This document shows positions 28,111 to 38,101 of a stretch of 64,000 nucleotides of DNA, one piece after another. A program made the position numbers and the translations under genes. Each line of letters begins with the position of its first letter. Position 1 is the first letter of the stretch. This DNA is from Deltaproteobacteria bacterium. GTDB lineage: Bacteria > Desulfobacterota > Syntrophobacteria > Syntrophobacterales > Syntrophobacteraceae. The stretch spans positions 62,001 through 126,000 of the forward strand of contig JAAYVE010000005.1 in the NCBI GenBank assembly GCA_012517315.1. The letters run 5' to 3'. The notes under the pieces are model-generated. The model was not told the origin of the DNA. It made no database searches and was given only the letters and a program-made list of their open reading frames with translations.

Positions 28111-31100
28111 ATGGCCAGATTCTTCATCAATCGACCCATCGTGGCCATGGTGATCGCCATCCTCATGGTCATCATCGGCCTCGTGGCCATGTCCGGGCTG
28201 CCCATCGCCCAGTTTCCCAACATCGTCCCCCCGGAAATCCAGGTCAAAACCACCTATACCGGAGCCGACGCAGTCACCGTGGAACAGTCCGTGGCGACTC
28301 CCATCGAACAGCAGATGTCCGGCGTGGACAACATGAATTACATGTATTCCCTCAACGCCAACAACGGGCAGATGACCCTGTACGTCAACTTCGACGTGAA
28401 GACCGACCCCAACACCGACCAGATTCTGGCGCAGATGCGCCAGAGTCAGGCCGAGTCCCAGTTGCCCTCGGATGTGCGCAACTACGGGGTGACAGTGCAG
28501 AAGTCCACTTCCGCCCCCCTCATCATGTTCGCCCTCTACTCGCCCAATGGCACCTATGACGGCATCTTCCTCGCCAACTACGCCTACATCAACATCAACG
28601 ACCAGATGACCCGGGTGCCGGGGATCGCCAGCGTCACGGTGTTTGGCGGCGGGCAGTATTCCATGCGTTTCTGGGTCAAACCCGACCAGTTGGCCAAGCT
28701 CAACATCACCATTCCGGAAATCGTCAACGCCATCCAGACGCAGAACACGGTCAACCCGGCGGGACAGATCGGTGCGGAGCCGGTGCCGTCCGGCCAGGAG
28801 TTCACCTATGCGGTCCGTGCCCAGGGCCGTTTGGAGAGCGAGGAGGAGTTCGGCGACATCATCGTTCGAGCCCAGCCGGACGGGTCTTTCGTGCGCCTGA
28901 GAGACGTCGCCCGCATCGAACTGGGATCTCAGACCTACAATCTCATCGGCCGTCTCAACGGCAAACCCGCCGCCCTGATCGCCCTCTACCAGCTGCCTGG
29001 ATCCAACGCCATCGAGGCGGCGGAAGGAACCAAGAAGCTCATGGCGAAGCTCAAAGAGAGCTTCCCCGAAGACCTGGATTACGCTATCGCCCTGGACACC
29101 ACCCTAGCCGTCACGGAGGGCATGAAAGAGATCCAACACACCTTGGTCGAAGCCCTGGTGCTGGTCATCCTGGTGGTGTTCCTGTTCCTCCAGGGATGGC
29201 GCGCCACCCTGATCCCCCTCCTTGCGGTGCCCGTTTCCCTGGTGGGAACCTTCGCCCTCTTCCCCCTGTTCGGCTTTTCCATCAATACTCTGTCCCTTTT
29301 CGGCCTGGTGCTCGCCATCGGGCTGGTCGTCGATGACGCCATCGTGGTGGTGGAGGCGGTGGAGCACCACATCGAGCATGGGCTTTCCCCCAAGGAGGCG
29401 ACATTCAAGGCCATGGAGGAGGTGTCCGGGCCGGTCATCGCCATCGCCATCATCCTTGCCGCAGTCTTTGTTCCGACGGCCTTCATTCCCGGCATCACCG
29501 GACGCCTCTACCAGCAGTTCGCGGTCACCATCGCGGTTTCGGTCATCATCTCCGCGTTCAACGCCCTCACCCTCAGCCCCGCCCTCGCATCCCTTTTGCT
29601 CCGCCCCAAAAAACAGTCGCGAGGCCCTATCGCCCTCTTCTTCCGGGGGTTCAACAGGGTGTTCGACCGGGCTACCAACGGGTATGTGAGCACCTGCGGC
29701 CTCCTTATCCGCAAAAGCGCCATATCCCTCGTGCTCCTTGCAGGCATCACGGTGTTCACGGGTTTTCTGGGCAAGGGGATCCCCATGAGCTTCCTGCCCG
29801 AGGAAGACCAAGGGTACATGTACGCCGGGGTGCAGCTGCCCGATGCGGCCTCCCTGCAGCGCACCGATGCAATCATGAAGCAGGCCGAGGAAATTCTGAA
29901 AGCGACCCCCGGGGTGCAATACTACTCGTCCATTGTGGGCTACAGCATGCTGAGCCAGGTGCAGAACACGTACAGCGGCTTTTTCTTCATCACCCTGGAA
30001 GACTGGGGGAAGCGCAAGAAGCCCGAGGAAAAGTACGGGGCGATCATGGCCCACCTGAACGCCAAGTTTCGCGAGATCACCGGGGCCATCGGCTTTGCTT
30101 TCTCGCCTCCCGCCATTCCAGGCATTGGGGCCGCCGGCGGGGTGACCTTTCTCCTCCAGGACCGGACCGGCAAGGACATGGCCTTTCTATCCGAAAACGT
30201 TCAGAAATTTGTGGCCGCCGCCCGGGAACGGCCAGAGCTGGCGAGTGTGAGCACCACATTCCGCCCTCTGGTCCCGCAGGTCTCGGTGGATGTGGACCGT
30301 GACAAAGTCTTGAAACAGGGCGTGCCTCTCAAGGACGTTTACCAGACGCTCCAGTGCTTCATGGGCGGCATCTTCGTGAACTACTTCAACCGCTTCGGCC
30401 GCCAATGGCAGATCTACGTGCAGGCGGAAGGGGACTACCGCACCCGTGCCGACGACATGGCCCAATTCTTTGTGCGCAACGGCGACGGCAACATGGTGCC
30501 CCTCTCCGCCATGGCGGGCTTCCATCCGACGGCGGGCCCCGAGTTCACCATGCGGTTCAACCTGTACCGTTCCGCCCAGATCAACGCCTCCGCCAAACCC
30601 GGCTATAGCTCCGCCCAGGCCATGAAGGCCATGGAGGAGGTCTTTGCCCGGACCATGCCACGAGAGATGGGATTTGACTACCTCGGCATGAGCTTTCAGG
30701 AGAAGAAGGCCCAGGAGGGGGTGTCGCCGGCCGTCATCTTCGGGTTTTCACTCCTTTGCGTCTTTCTGATCCTTGCCGCCCAGTACGAGAGCTGGAGCCT
30801 GCCCTTCAGCGTCCTTCTCGGCACTCCCGTCGCCGTGGCCGGTGCCTTTCTGGGCCTGTGGGTCGGCCGTTTTGAAAATAACATCTACGCCCAGATCGGC
30901 CTGGTCATGCTCATCGGCCTCGCCGCCAAGAACGCCATCCTCATCGTGGAGTTCGCCAAGATGGGGGTCGAACAGGGCAAACCACTCATGGAGGCGTCCC
31001 TCGAGGGCGCCCGCCTGCGGCTTCGGCCCATCCTCATGACGTCTTTTGCGTTCATCTTGGGCTGTGTGCCCCTGGCCAAGGCCAGCGGCGCAGGGGCGCT

Positions 31101-31281
31101 CTCCCGCCAAGTCATGGGGTTCGCCGTCATCGGCGGCATGATAATGGCGAGCTTCATCGCCATCTTTCTCATTCCGGTGACGTTTTATGTGGTGGAGCGA
31201 CTGTCTCATCGGGGCGTCAAACACGAAACACCGCAGACGAATGGACCAACGACCCGCGGTCCCGGTGGAGGGCACGAATGA
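28111..31281 (+). CDS. RND efflux permease (HAE1 family)
   Basis: A 1056-residue inner-membrane pump, the normal length for hydrophobe/amphiphile exporters. The start MARFFINRPIVAMVIAIL is the family hallmark. Proton-relay aspartates are in GLVLAIGLVVDDAIVVVE (TM4), with the matching lysine in GLAAKNAILIVEFAK (TM10). The large periplasmic loops contain DQGYMYAGVQLPDAASLQRT. Only five bases follow the adaptor stop. The next gene starts inside its last codons (ATGA), so all three are translationally coupled. Substrates cannot be read from the sequence. Confidence 0.96.
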   Translation: MARFFINRPIVAMVIAILMVIIGLVAMSGLPIAQFPNIVPPEIQVKTTYTGADAVTVEQSVATPIEQQMSGVDNMNYMYSLNANNGQMTLYVNFDVKTDPNTDQILAQMRQSQAESQLPSDVRNYGVTVQKSTSAPLIMFALYSPNGTYDGIFLANYAYININDQMTRVPGIASVTVFGGGQYSMRFWVKPDQLAKLNITIPEIVNAIQTQNTVNPAGQIGAEPVPSGQEFTYAVRAQGRLESEEEFGDIIVRAQPDGSFVRLRDVARIELGSQTYNLIGRLNGKPAALIALYQLPGSNAIEAAEGTKKLMAKLKESFPEDLDYAIALDTTLAVTEGMKEIQHTLVEALVLVILVVFLFLQGWRATLIPLLAVPVSLVGTFALFPLFGFSINTLSLFGLVLAIGLVVDDAIVVVEAVEHHIEHGLSPKEATFKAMEEVSGPVIAIAIILAAVFVPTAFIPGITGRLYQQFAVTIAVSVIISAFNALTLSPALASLLLRPKKQSRGPIALFFRGFNRVFDRATNGYVSTCGLLIRKSAISLVLLAGITVFTGFLGKGIPMSFLPEEDQGYMYAGVQLPDAASLQRTDAIMKQAEEILKATPGVQYYSSIVGYSMLSQVQNTYSGFFFITLEDWGKRKKPEEKYGAIMAHLNAKFREITGAIGFAFSPPAIPGIGAAGGVTFLLQDRTGKDMAFLSENVQKFVAAARERPELASVSTTFRPLVPQVSVDVDRDKVLKQGVPLKDVYQTLQCFMGGIFVNYFNRFGRQWQIYVQAEGDYRTRADDMAQFFVRNGDGNMVPLSAMAGFHPTAGPEFTMRFNLYRSAQINASAKPGYSSAQAMKAMEEVFARTMPREMGFDYLGMSFQEKKAQEGVSPAVIFGFSLLCVFLILAAQYESWSLPFSVLLGTPVAVAGAFLGLWVGRFENNIYAQIGLVMLIGLAAKNAILIVEFAKMGVEQGKPLMEASLEGARLRLRPILMTSFAFILGCVPLAKASGAGALSRQVMGFAVIGGMIMASFIAIFLIPVTFYVVERLSHRGVKHETPQTNGPTTRGPGGGHE

Positions 31282-32723
31282 TGGAACGGCTTGCACAGCA
31301 ACTGACCCTGTTGTCGCTTTTGTTTTTTTTCATCAACGGCTGCGCCCTGGGACCCAATTACAGAAAACCTGCGGTGGATGCCCCCGAAAACTTCCGGAGT
31401 GCGGAAAGCCCTGCGGGACAGGCATCCCTCGCTGACCTCCCCTGGTGGCAGGTTTTTGAAGATCCGACGCTGCAGCAATTGATTTCCGAAGCCCTCCAGA
31501 ACAACTACGACCTGCGGGTGGCGGTGACACGCGTGGAACAGGCCCGGCAGATCGCGGCCCAGGCCCGGGCCCAGTTTTTCCCGGCCATCAATTATGACGG
31601 AAGCATCGCCACCGGCAGAAACAGCTTTCTCACCAGCCCCAGCCCCAACGGGGGGCAGACGACGGACTCCGCCCTGCTGGACCTGAGCGTCTTCTGGGAA
31701 ATTGATCTGTGGGGGCGCATCCGCCGCCTCAATGAAGCCGCAAGGGCCCAGCTTTTCGCAACGGACGAGGCACGGCGGGGCGTCATGATCTCTCTGGTGA
31801 GTGCGGTGGCCCAGGCCTATTTTGAGTTGCTGCAGCTGGATCTCCAGTTGAACATCGCCAAGCGCAACGCCAAGTCTTTCGAGGACACGCTGAAGATCTT
31901 CACACAGCGCCTGGAAGGCGGCGTGGCATCCAAGCTGGAAACGTCCAGTGCGGAAGGGTTGCTGGGGACGGTGGCCGCCAACGTTCCTGAAGTGGAGCGT
32001 CAGATCGTCGTCAAGGAAAACCAGATCAATGTCCTCCTGGGACGCAATCCCGGTCCGGTTGAGCGCAGCGCAACCCTGCTGGACCAGTCGACGCCCCCGG
32101 AAATCCCAGCAGGGCTCCCCTCGGGGCTCCTTGAGCGTCGCCCCGACATCCGCCAAGCGGAGCAGAACCTGCGGGCGGCCAATGCACAGGTGGGAGTCGC
32201 CGTCGCCGATTTCTTCCCGCGGATCGGTCTCACGACGCTGCTGGGGAGGGTCAGTCCCGAGCTGTCCGCCTTCAGTGCCGGCACCGCCAATTTCTGGGCC
32301 GTGGCCGGCACCATGACCGGCCCCATCTTCCAGGGAGGCGCACTGATCGCCCGGCACCGGCAGGCGAAAGCCGCTTGGGAGGAAGCCAAGCTGGCCTATG
32401 CACAAACGGCCCTCAATGCCTTCCAGGAAGTGTCCAACGCCCTCATCACCCGACAGAAACTGGAAGACGTCCGTGCACAGCAGTCCCGGGCCGTAAAGGC
32501 CTATGAGGAAGCCGTGTCGGTGTCCCTCAAACGCTACGTGGCCGGAAAGGCAAGCTACTACGAAGTGCTCCAGAACCAGCAGCAGCTTTTTCCCGCCGAG
32601 ACCGTTCTCGCCCAGACCCAGCTCAATCAGCTCCTGGTCATCGTGCAGCTCTATAAAGCCCTCGGAGGCGGCTGGCAGGCATCCGAAATCTCCCCCCTGG
32701 ATCAGAAACCGATCTGCCCGTAG
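31278..32723 (+). CDS. Outer-membrane efflux lipoprotein (OprM/NodT family)
   Basis: A 481-residue TolC-like outer membrane factor. A lipoprotein signal ends at the lipobox FFINGCALGPNYRKP, so the cysteine at about residue 22 is acylated. Two repeats of coiled helices follow, with the conserved SVFWEIDLWGRIRRLN and LLERRPDIRQAEQNLRAANA. It completes the tripartite pump. It overlaps the permease by four bases. The stop at 32723 is followed by a short GC hairpin before the convergent MscS gene. Confidence 0.94.
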   Translation: MMERLAQQLTLLSLLFFFINGCALGPNYRKPAVDAPENFRSAESPAGQASLADLPWWQVFEDPTLQQLISEALQNNYDLRVAVTRVEQARQIAAQARAQFFPAINYDGSIATGRNSFLTSPSPNGGQTTDSALLDLSVFWEIDLWGRIRRLNEAARAQLFATDEARRGVMISLVSAVAQAYFELLQLDLQLNIAKRNAKSFEDTLKIFTQRLEGGVASKLETSSAEGLLGTVAANVPEVERQIVVKENQINVLLGRNPGPVERSATLLDQSTPPEIPAGLPSGLLERRPDIRQAEQNLRAANAQVGVAVADFFPRIGLTTLLGRVSPELSAFSAGTANFWAVAGTMTGPIFQGGALIARHRQAKAAWEEAKLAYAQTALNAFQEVSNALITRQKLEDVRAQQSRAVKAYEEAVSVSLKRYVAGKASYYEVLQNQQQLFPAETVLAQTQLNQLLVIVQLYKALGGGWQASEISPLDQKPICP

Positions 32724-32764
32724 CAATTGCCACGTGAAGATGCGTTGCAAACCTCCCGGGGGAG

Positions 32765-32779
32765 CCTCCCTGCGGGAGG
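32765..32779. terminator. Short hairpin between convergent genes
   Basis: CCTCCC-TGC-GGGAGG, between the efflux operon and the MscS gene. It has no T-run, so only weak termination would be expected. Confidence 0.35.
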
Positions 32780-32782
32780 GGA

Positions 32783-35188
32783 CTACTCCCCACCCTTCTT
32801 CTTTCCCCCTGCCTTGGCGAGCGCTTCCGCCTCTTCCTGCGCCAGTGCAGCTGCGGCGGCAGCTCCGGCAGCCTCCAGGGGGACGCTCTCCCCCCCAGGT
32901 GTTGTCGGCGTCCCACCGGAGCTGGGCTGTGGCGGCAGGTAAACCGTCACGTTTCGATGGGCAAACTCGATCCCCTTCTCCTTGAAGGCCTTCTGGATGC
33001 GCTGATAGACTTCCCGGCGAAGGACGAACTGCTCGCCGGGGATGCACTTGAATTTCACCCGCATGATCATGGCCGAGTCGTCCATGGCGCGCACTCCCGC
33101 CGACTTGATGTCGCTCAGGAGGACACTGGCAAATTCTTCCTCCTTCCTGATTTCCTTGTTGATTTTTTTGATGATCTTACGGATGGTATCGGGGTCGGAG
33201 TCGAAGCGGACCCGGATGTCGAGCTTTTCGATGATGTAATCGCGGGTGAAGTTCTGAACCATGTTGAGTTCCCCGAAGGGAACCACGAAGATCTGTCCCC
33301 GTGGGTGCCGGAGCCTGATGGAGCGCAGGGATATGTGCTCCACCGTTCCCTTGGCCGTGCCGGCCTCCACGTAATCCCCCACGCGAAAAGCGTCGTCGAT
33401 GAGGAAGAAGATCCCGGAGATGATGTCCTTCACGAGCGTCTGGGACCCAAAGCCGATGGCAAGACCGATTACTCCGGCACCGGCGAGCAGGGGACCGATG
33501 TTTACCCCGAGGGAAGCGAGGACGCTGAATCCCACGATGACAAGAAGGGTGACGAGGATGAACTTCCGGAGGAGCAACAGCAGAGTTCCGCTGCGGGACC
33601 CCCCGGAGCCCCCCTCTTCGGCTTCATCGCTTTGAAAAGGCATTTCCTCTTCGATTCTCCGATCGATGCTTGCCTTCGCCACTTCCCAGGCAATCACCCC
33701 CAGCAGCACGGCAATGACGACGCCAAGGACACTCTTGGCAAAGATCCAGCCGACGTCCAAGTCGATGCCCCAGAGTTCCAAGGCTGCAAAAATGAGGAAT
33801 ATCAGGAGCACGCCACGGAATGCCTTGCGCATCAGTGGAAAATAGATGCTGATTTCCTTCGATGGGGTCTTCTCGCTTCGGGCCCTCAAGTCCTCTGCGG
33901 TGAACTCGACGGGTTCCCTTTCCTCGGTTTGATCCGGCGAAGTGAAATCGATCACTTCCTGGGGCTTTCTCCCCAAACGGTCGAGCATCTGCCGCAGCCC
34001 GTGATCCAACGCGATGCAAAGGGGGACCAGAAAAAGGCTCAAAACCAGTCGGAGGATCGTCGCATCACCGTGGGTGAGAACCCTTGCCCACCAGTACCCG
34101 CCCACTGCCAGGACAAAGAGGATCGCCCAGTAGTGCCAGGTATCGGCGCACTTTCTGAGAAGAGGATTTTTCGGGATGTCTCCCATATCTCCGGTCGGGC
34201 AGATGGCCGTCGCCACCCGCCGGTGCACCCGCCAGATCATGACGGAAATGATGAGGCTCATGATGGGTCCTGCGCTGGAATAGACCAGCAGGACCAACTC
34301 CCGGGGGGCGCCGGATTTGTGCAGGGCCAGTGCCAGGGTCGATGTGGGAACAACGGACGCAGTGATCCACAGCATCCATTTGTAGAGGAAACGGGCATCG
34401 GGATCGGACAGGTTGACCAGTCTCAGTTCGGGGATCCTGGGAGAGGCAATGAGACGGGCGGCCCATTGGATAGCCCGGAAATAATAGGTCATGATGAGCG
34501 TGGCAGGTAGAATCTCGCCTGTCTGCCTCCGCCCGAAGAGAACAAAATACCCCAAGAAGGTGACCAGCACATAGACGCCAAGCCCCAGGGCGGTCAGCAT
34601 TCCCCTTGAGAGGAAGATGCCTGCTTTTTCCCCAACGCCCTGCGGGATTCTCTCCAACAGGCGGCTTCGGAATTTCTCGGACTTGAGCAGGAGGAGGCTC
34701 TCCAATCCCCAGCCGAGGAGAACGATGCAAAACAGGAGGGCCAGATCCCCAAGAAGATGAACGAGTCCGCCACCTCCAAGGAGCTTCCCCCACACCTCCG
34801 ATTCGGTCGGCGCATGGGCGTGGGCAATGCTCCAGGCCAGTTGGTCGTAAAGAGCCGACAGGGCCTTCTGCGCTCCATAGAAAGCGGCGGTGAACCCGGT
34901 ATCTCTTAGAACAACCTGATCCGCCTTGTCCTTCTTGGACTTCTCCGTTGCCTTCTCTTTGAGTTCGCCGGCAAGCAGTTTCCTCGCCTGCTCGTCGGTC
35001 AGTTGCGCCAGGTAGCTGTCCACCTGTTCCGGGGCGAGGTCCGAAGGGATTCTTGCTTCCTTGGGCTGCGCCTGTGCCTTGGACTTTACCTTCCCGAGCC
35101 CCTGGGCCCAGAGGGCCCCCGGGCTCAGAAGCAGAACGCAGGTGAAAAGCACCGCCCAGCGCATCTTTTTCCTCTGTTTGGTGTCCAT
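32783..35188 (-). CDS. Large MscS-family mechanosensitive channel
   Basis: An 801-residue membrane protein. It has a signal peptide (MRWAVLFTCVLLLSPGALWAQ) and a periplasmic helical region. About eight or more membrane helices lead to the MscS pore (AGAGVIGLAIGFGSQTLVKD) and the beta-domain FRVGDYVEAGTAKGTVEHIS. A cytoplasmic alpha/beta domain follows (residues about 640-740). It opens when membrane tension rises and releases solutes. The size places it with the YbdG/MscK-like group. The ATG at 35188 follows GGAGGGGTAAAA; the frame is open further upstream, but that part is not protein-like. It converges with the efflux operon. Confidence 0.9.
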   Translation of the reverse strand: MDTKQRKKMRWAVLFTCVLLLSPGALWAQGLGKVKSKAQAQPKEARIPSDLAPEQVDSYLAQLTDEQARKLLAGELKEKATEKSKKDKADQVVLRDTGFTAAFYGAQKALSALYDQLAWSIAHAHAPTESEVWGKLLGGGGLVHLLGDLALLFCIVLLGWGLESLLLLKSEKFRSRLLERIPQGVGEKAGIFLSRGMLTALGLGVYVLVTFLGYFVLFGRRQTGEILPATLIMTYYFRAIQWAARLIASPRIPELRLVNLSDPDARFLYKWMLWITASVVPTSTLALALHKSGAPRELVLLVYSSAGPIMSLIISVMIWRVHRRVATAICPTGDMGDIPKNPLLRKCADTWHYWAILFVLAVGGYWWARVLTHGDATILRLVLSLFLVPLCIALDHGLRQMLDRLGRKPQEVIDFTSPDQTEEREPVEFTAEDLRARSEKTPSKEISIYFPLMRKAFRGVLLIFLIFAALELWGIDLDVGWIFAKSVLGVVIAVLLGVIAWEVAKASIDRRIEEEMPFQSDEAEEGGSGGSRSGTLLLLLRKFILVTLLVIVGFSVLASLGVNIGPLLAGAGVIGLAIGFGSQTLVKDIISGIFFLIDDAFRVGDYVEAGTAKGTVEHISLRSIRLRHPRGQIFVVPFGELNMVQNFTRDYIIEKLDIRVRFDSDPDTIRKIIKKINKEIRKEEEFASVLLSDIKSAGVRAMDDSAMIMRVKFKCIPGEQFVLRREVYQRIQKAFKEKGIEFAHRNVTVYLPPQPSSGGTPTTPGGESVPLEAAGAAAAAALAQEEAEALAKAGGKKKGGE

Positions 35189-35346
35189 TTTTACCCCTCC
35201 TCTCCCGCAACGGAGCGGTCTAACACCGCGAGGGTCAAAGCGGCACCTCCCAGGCTGTCGCCGGGTACCCTGAATACCGCCGCACTCCCCTGGGACCAGG
35301 AACAGCCCTTTGGGAGGGGGCCCGAAGAGGTTGGTCGTGTTTCCGC

Positions 35347-35706
35347 TCATGCGCGTAGCCATCTATCCGCCTCCTTTGCCGAAGAAGGCCCGAAGAACTC
35401 GATCTCCGTTTTCCTAAACCCCTTTCCAACAAAGGCGAACACATGGTCCTTCCACTTTTCATCTCCCACGATGGCCATTCTCTCAATGTCGTCTCCGTGA
35501 GCCATGAAAAAGCCGATGTCGCCCCAGTCTACTCCCTTTTCCCAACCCTGAAAGTCAACAAGGGTGACGAGCACCCTCACCTTCCCCCCAGCAGCCGTCC
35601 ACTCCATGCCGGCACGCTGCAGAGACTGCTGGTCCGCCAGCTTCATGACACCCGAGATCCTGACATGGAGGAAACCGTCCTTGTTTCCCAAGATTTCATA
35701 AGCCAC
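35347..35706 (-). CDS. SpoIIAA-like (STAS-fold) small protein
   Basis: A 119-residue protein of the SpoIIAA-like family, whose function is unknown. Visible marks are GFLHVRISGVMKLADQQSL, VRVLVTLVDFQGWEKG and FGPSSAKEADRWLR, covering a whole small alpha/beta domain. The GTG at 35706 is preceded by AAGGAG at a good distance; the 61 upstream in-frame codons lack protein character. It is a single gene between MscS and the AOR pair. Confidence 0.8.
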   Translation of the reverse strand: MAYEILGNKDGFLHVRISGVMKLADQQSLQRAGMEWTAAGGKVRVLVTLVDFQGWEKGVDWGDIGFFMAHGDDIERMAIVGDEKWKDHVFAFVGKGFRKTEIEFFGPSSAKEADRWLRA

Positions 35707-35803
35707 GGGTGAGACTCCTTTCGATAAACGTGGAAAACCGCATCCTGGAAAGACTTCGGTCTCAATTCGTGTCATCCTCTCGGGGGCCACCGACGCAAAT
35801 GGG

Positions 35804-37576
35804 TCACGGTGACACCCCTTGAGGGAGCGCTTCATCATCAGGGCCGGCAAGGGCGCAGATCGCCGCACCATAGGCGTCCTTGAGGGCATTCAGATACGAT
35901 CCGTCTATTCTCCCCCGCCAGGTTTCCACCTCCAGGAAGCGCTTGGGGATCGCCACCTTGAGGGGATCGAAACCCGTCCGGAGACGTGTTCGCCATCTCA
36001 GCCTCTGCACGTGGAGGGAAACCTTTCGAAGATCGTCGGCGAGGCTGGTGTAGCCGATGGAGCGCAGGGAATCGGAGAGGACCTCCTCCCCATAAACGCC
36101 CCTTGCAAAGAGACAGCTCACCATGGAAGTCAGCAGGACCCTGGCGCGTTCGTCCTCGACCAGGAACCGGACCGCCCCGTCGACGTCGGGGTTCTGGTGT
36201 TTCTGATCGTAGGAGTAGCCTCCTGCGTCAAGATGGGAGTGGCGAAAGCCCAGCGCCTGGGAGACGAAAAACACCTCTCCCGTGGCGTAGCCCGCCATCT
36301 CCTGGCCGAGGACAGAGGCAAAGTCACCTCCCCCGTAATGGGCGGCGGCCTTCATCGTCCCCTGGGAGAGAAGCCGGTAAAAGTCGTTGGAACCTGCCCC
36401 AAGGTGGTGGATGGCTTCCCGGTAGGCGGACCCGTCGCCAAACTGGAGAGGCACGATGGTTTCCCGGGTGGAGAGGAGGCCTTTTTCGGAGGCTTCCGTG
36501 GCCCATGCCAGGGCGACCCCGGCGGACATGACATCTAGGCCCTCCCGCTCTGCCGCGTCCAGGATGGACAGTACGGAGAAGGCGTTGGTCACGTGAAGCA
36601 TGGCACCTGCAGCGAAAATTGGTTCATGGTCGTAGGAAACCTGCCGGTAGAGGTAGCGGTGCTCTTCCGTGAAGCGCTCCCGGACAAATCCCAGGTGAAT
36701 ACACCCCACCGGGCACCCGGCGCAGGCTACGTTGCGCAGCAGTGTGTCCCGGGCAAAAGCCTCCCCGGTGATACCCTCCACGCCGGCATCGCTCGTCTTC
36801 TGCAGGTTCCGGATGGGGAGAGCCTGCAGACCGTTCAGGACCGCCATGTTGATGGCCGTGCCGTAGTTGTGGTACTTCTCCATCATGTCCGTATCCGTCA
36901 TTTTGCGGTGCACGTCGGCAAAGAGTTTGGAATAGGCTTTCCCATCGGGAAGAGGAAAGGAACCGTCCCCCAGGATGACGATTCCCTTGAGGTTTTTCGC
37001 TCCCATCACCGCACCGCAGCCGAGCCTGCCGAAGTGCCGATACGTGTCCACATTGATGCAGGCCATGGGGGAAAGGTTTTCCCCCGCAGGCCCGATGCGG
37101 AGAATGCTGCGGTGTCCCGCCCCTTTGTACATGCGCCTCAGCATCTTTCCCGTCTTAAGAAGGTCCATGCCCCGGAGGAAGTGGACATCTCTTAGATCCA
37201 GGTGCCTCGATCCGATGGAGAGGCAGGAGGGCGTGGGCGCTTTCCCCCGGATCACCACTGCGTCGAAATCCGCAAACCTGAGGGAAAGGGCCGAGCGCCC
37301 ACCTGCATGGCTCTCGGCGTACTGGTCGTGGTAGGGGGATTTGAAGGCGCAAACGGTCTTGCTCATGAGAGGGAAATAGCCCGTGAGGGGACCGATGGCG
37401 AAGATGAGGGGCTGCGCGGGGTCCCCCCAGGGATGCTCCGGAAGGCCGTAACGGTCGAAAAGCATGGCCGCAAGGCCGCTCCCGCCTGCCACGATGTCCC
37501 GGCCATCGAGGCTTTCGATGGTTCCCCGTCCTGCGGCAAGGTCCACCATGAGTATCCTGAAGTGATCCCTGATCAT
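35804..37576 (-). CDS. Aldehyde:ferredoxin oxidoreductase family, tungsten pterin enzyme
   Basis: A 590-residue AOR-family oxidoreductase that would bind a bis-pterin tungsten cofactor and a 4Fe-4S cluster. The cluster ligands are CAGCPVGC (residues about 275-285) plus a later cysteine in SMVSCLFARGVY. The N-terminal domain is the usual start (RILMVDLAAG, and KSPYHDQYAESHAGG), and GRLGCGAVMGAKNLKGI is the pterin-binding segment. It overlaps the ferredoxin subunit gene by four bases. It would oxidise aldehydes or reduce acids with ferredoxin. Nearby ethanolamine ammonia-lyase makes acetaldehyde, a possible substrate, but this is inference. Confidence 0.9.
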   Translation of the reverse strand: MIRDHFRILMVDLAAGRGTIESLDGRDIVAGGSGLAAMLFDRYGLPEHPWGDPAQPLIFAIGPLTGYFPLMSKTVCAFKSPYHDQYAESHAGGRSALSLRFADFDAVVIRGKAPTPSCLSIGSRHLDLRDVHFLRGMDLLKTGKMLRRMYKGAGHRSILRIGPAGENLSPMACINVDTYRHFGRLGCGAVMGAKNLKGIVILGDGSFPLPDGKAYSKLFADVHRKMTDTDMMEKYHNYGTAINMAVLNGLQALPIRNLQKTSDAGVEGITGEAFARDTLLRNVACAGCPVGCIHLGFVRERFTEEHRYLYRQVSYDHEPIFAAGAMLHVTNAFSVLSILDAAEREGLDVMSAGVALAWATEASEKGLLSTRETIVPLQFGDGSAYREAIHHLGAGSNDFYRLLSQGTMKAAAHYGGGDFASVLGQEMAGYATGEVFFVSQALGFRHSHLDAGGYSYDQKHQNPDVDGAVRFLVEDERARVLLTSMVSCLFARGVYGEEVLSDSLRSIGYTSLADDLRKVSLHVQRLRWRTRLRTGFDPLKVAIPKRFLEVETWRGRIDGSYLNALKDAYGAAICALAGPDDEALPQGVSP

Positions 37577-38016
37577 GAGGCACTCTCCTCCCCGTCGGCG
37601 TCTGCCGCTCCGCGTTTCTCCACTTCCGCCAGCTCCAGGCAGTCGTGGGGGCAAAAGGAGACGCAGCGCCCGCAGTGGATGCATACGAAGGGCTCGCCCT
37701 TTGGATCGAGGAAGACGGCATCGACGGGGCAGGCCCTGGCGCATTCGCCGCACCGGATGCACAGGTCCTTTTTCACCACCACACCGCCGCCCTTCCGCTG
37801 GGCAAAGGCACCGGTGGGACAGGCTTCCGCGCAGGGGGCGGGGAGGCACGCCAGACAGGTCCTGGCCTCGAAACCCGTGGAAAGGCCTCCCGATGAGGAG
37901 ATCCGTATTCCGGCCGTGTCCCACGACAGCTGCCTGTGCACCAATCGGGCGCAGGCCAGGGAACAGCAGTGGCACCCGATGCACCGCTCCATTCTCGGCG
38001 CCCTGAGGATTTTCAT
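37573..38016 (-). CDS. Four-cluster ferredoxin, AOR partner subunit
   Basis: A 147-residue electron-transfer protein with four cysteine motifs: CIGCHCCSLAC, CLACLPAPCAEACP, CIRCGECARACP and CIHCGRCVSFCP. This gives probably four 4Fe-4S clusters forming a wire. The start at 38016 begins MKILRAPRMERC; a second in-frame ATG at 38031 adds five residues. It overlaps the AOR gene (ATGA), a constellation known from AOR operons with a dedicated polyferredoxin subunit. It acts in the cytoplasm and is not secreted. Confidence 0.9.
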   Translation of the reverse strand: MKILRAPRMERCIGCHCCSLACARLVHRQLSWDTAGIRISSSGGLSTGFEARTCLACLPAPCAEACPTGAFAQRKGGGVVVKKDLCIRCGECARACPVDAVFLDPKGEPFVCIHCGRCVSFCPHDCLELAEVEKRGAADADGEESAS

Positions 38017-38101
38017 GACGTGTCCCCTCAAAATCTCGACGAGGAATGTTCGAGAAGATTTGACGATTCCCCTGGATTCGTGTGGTCTTCTCTCTTAATG
38101 T

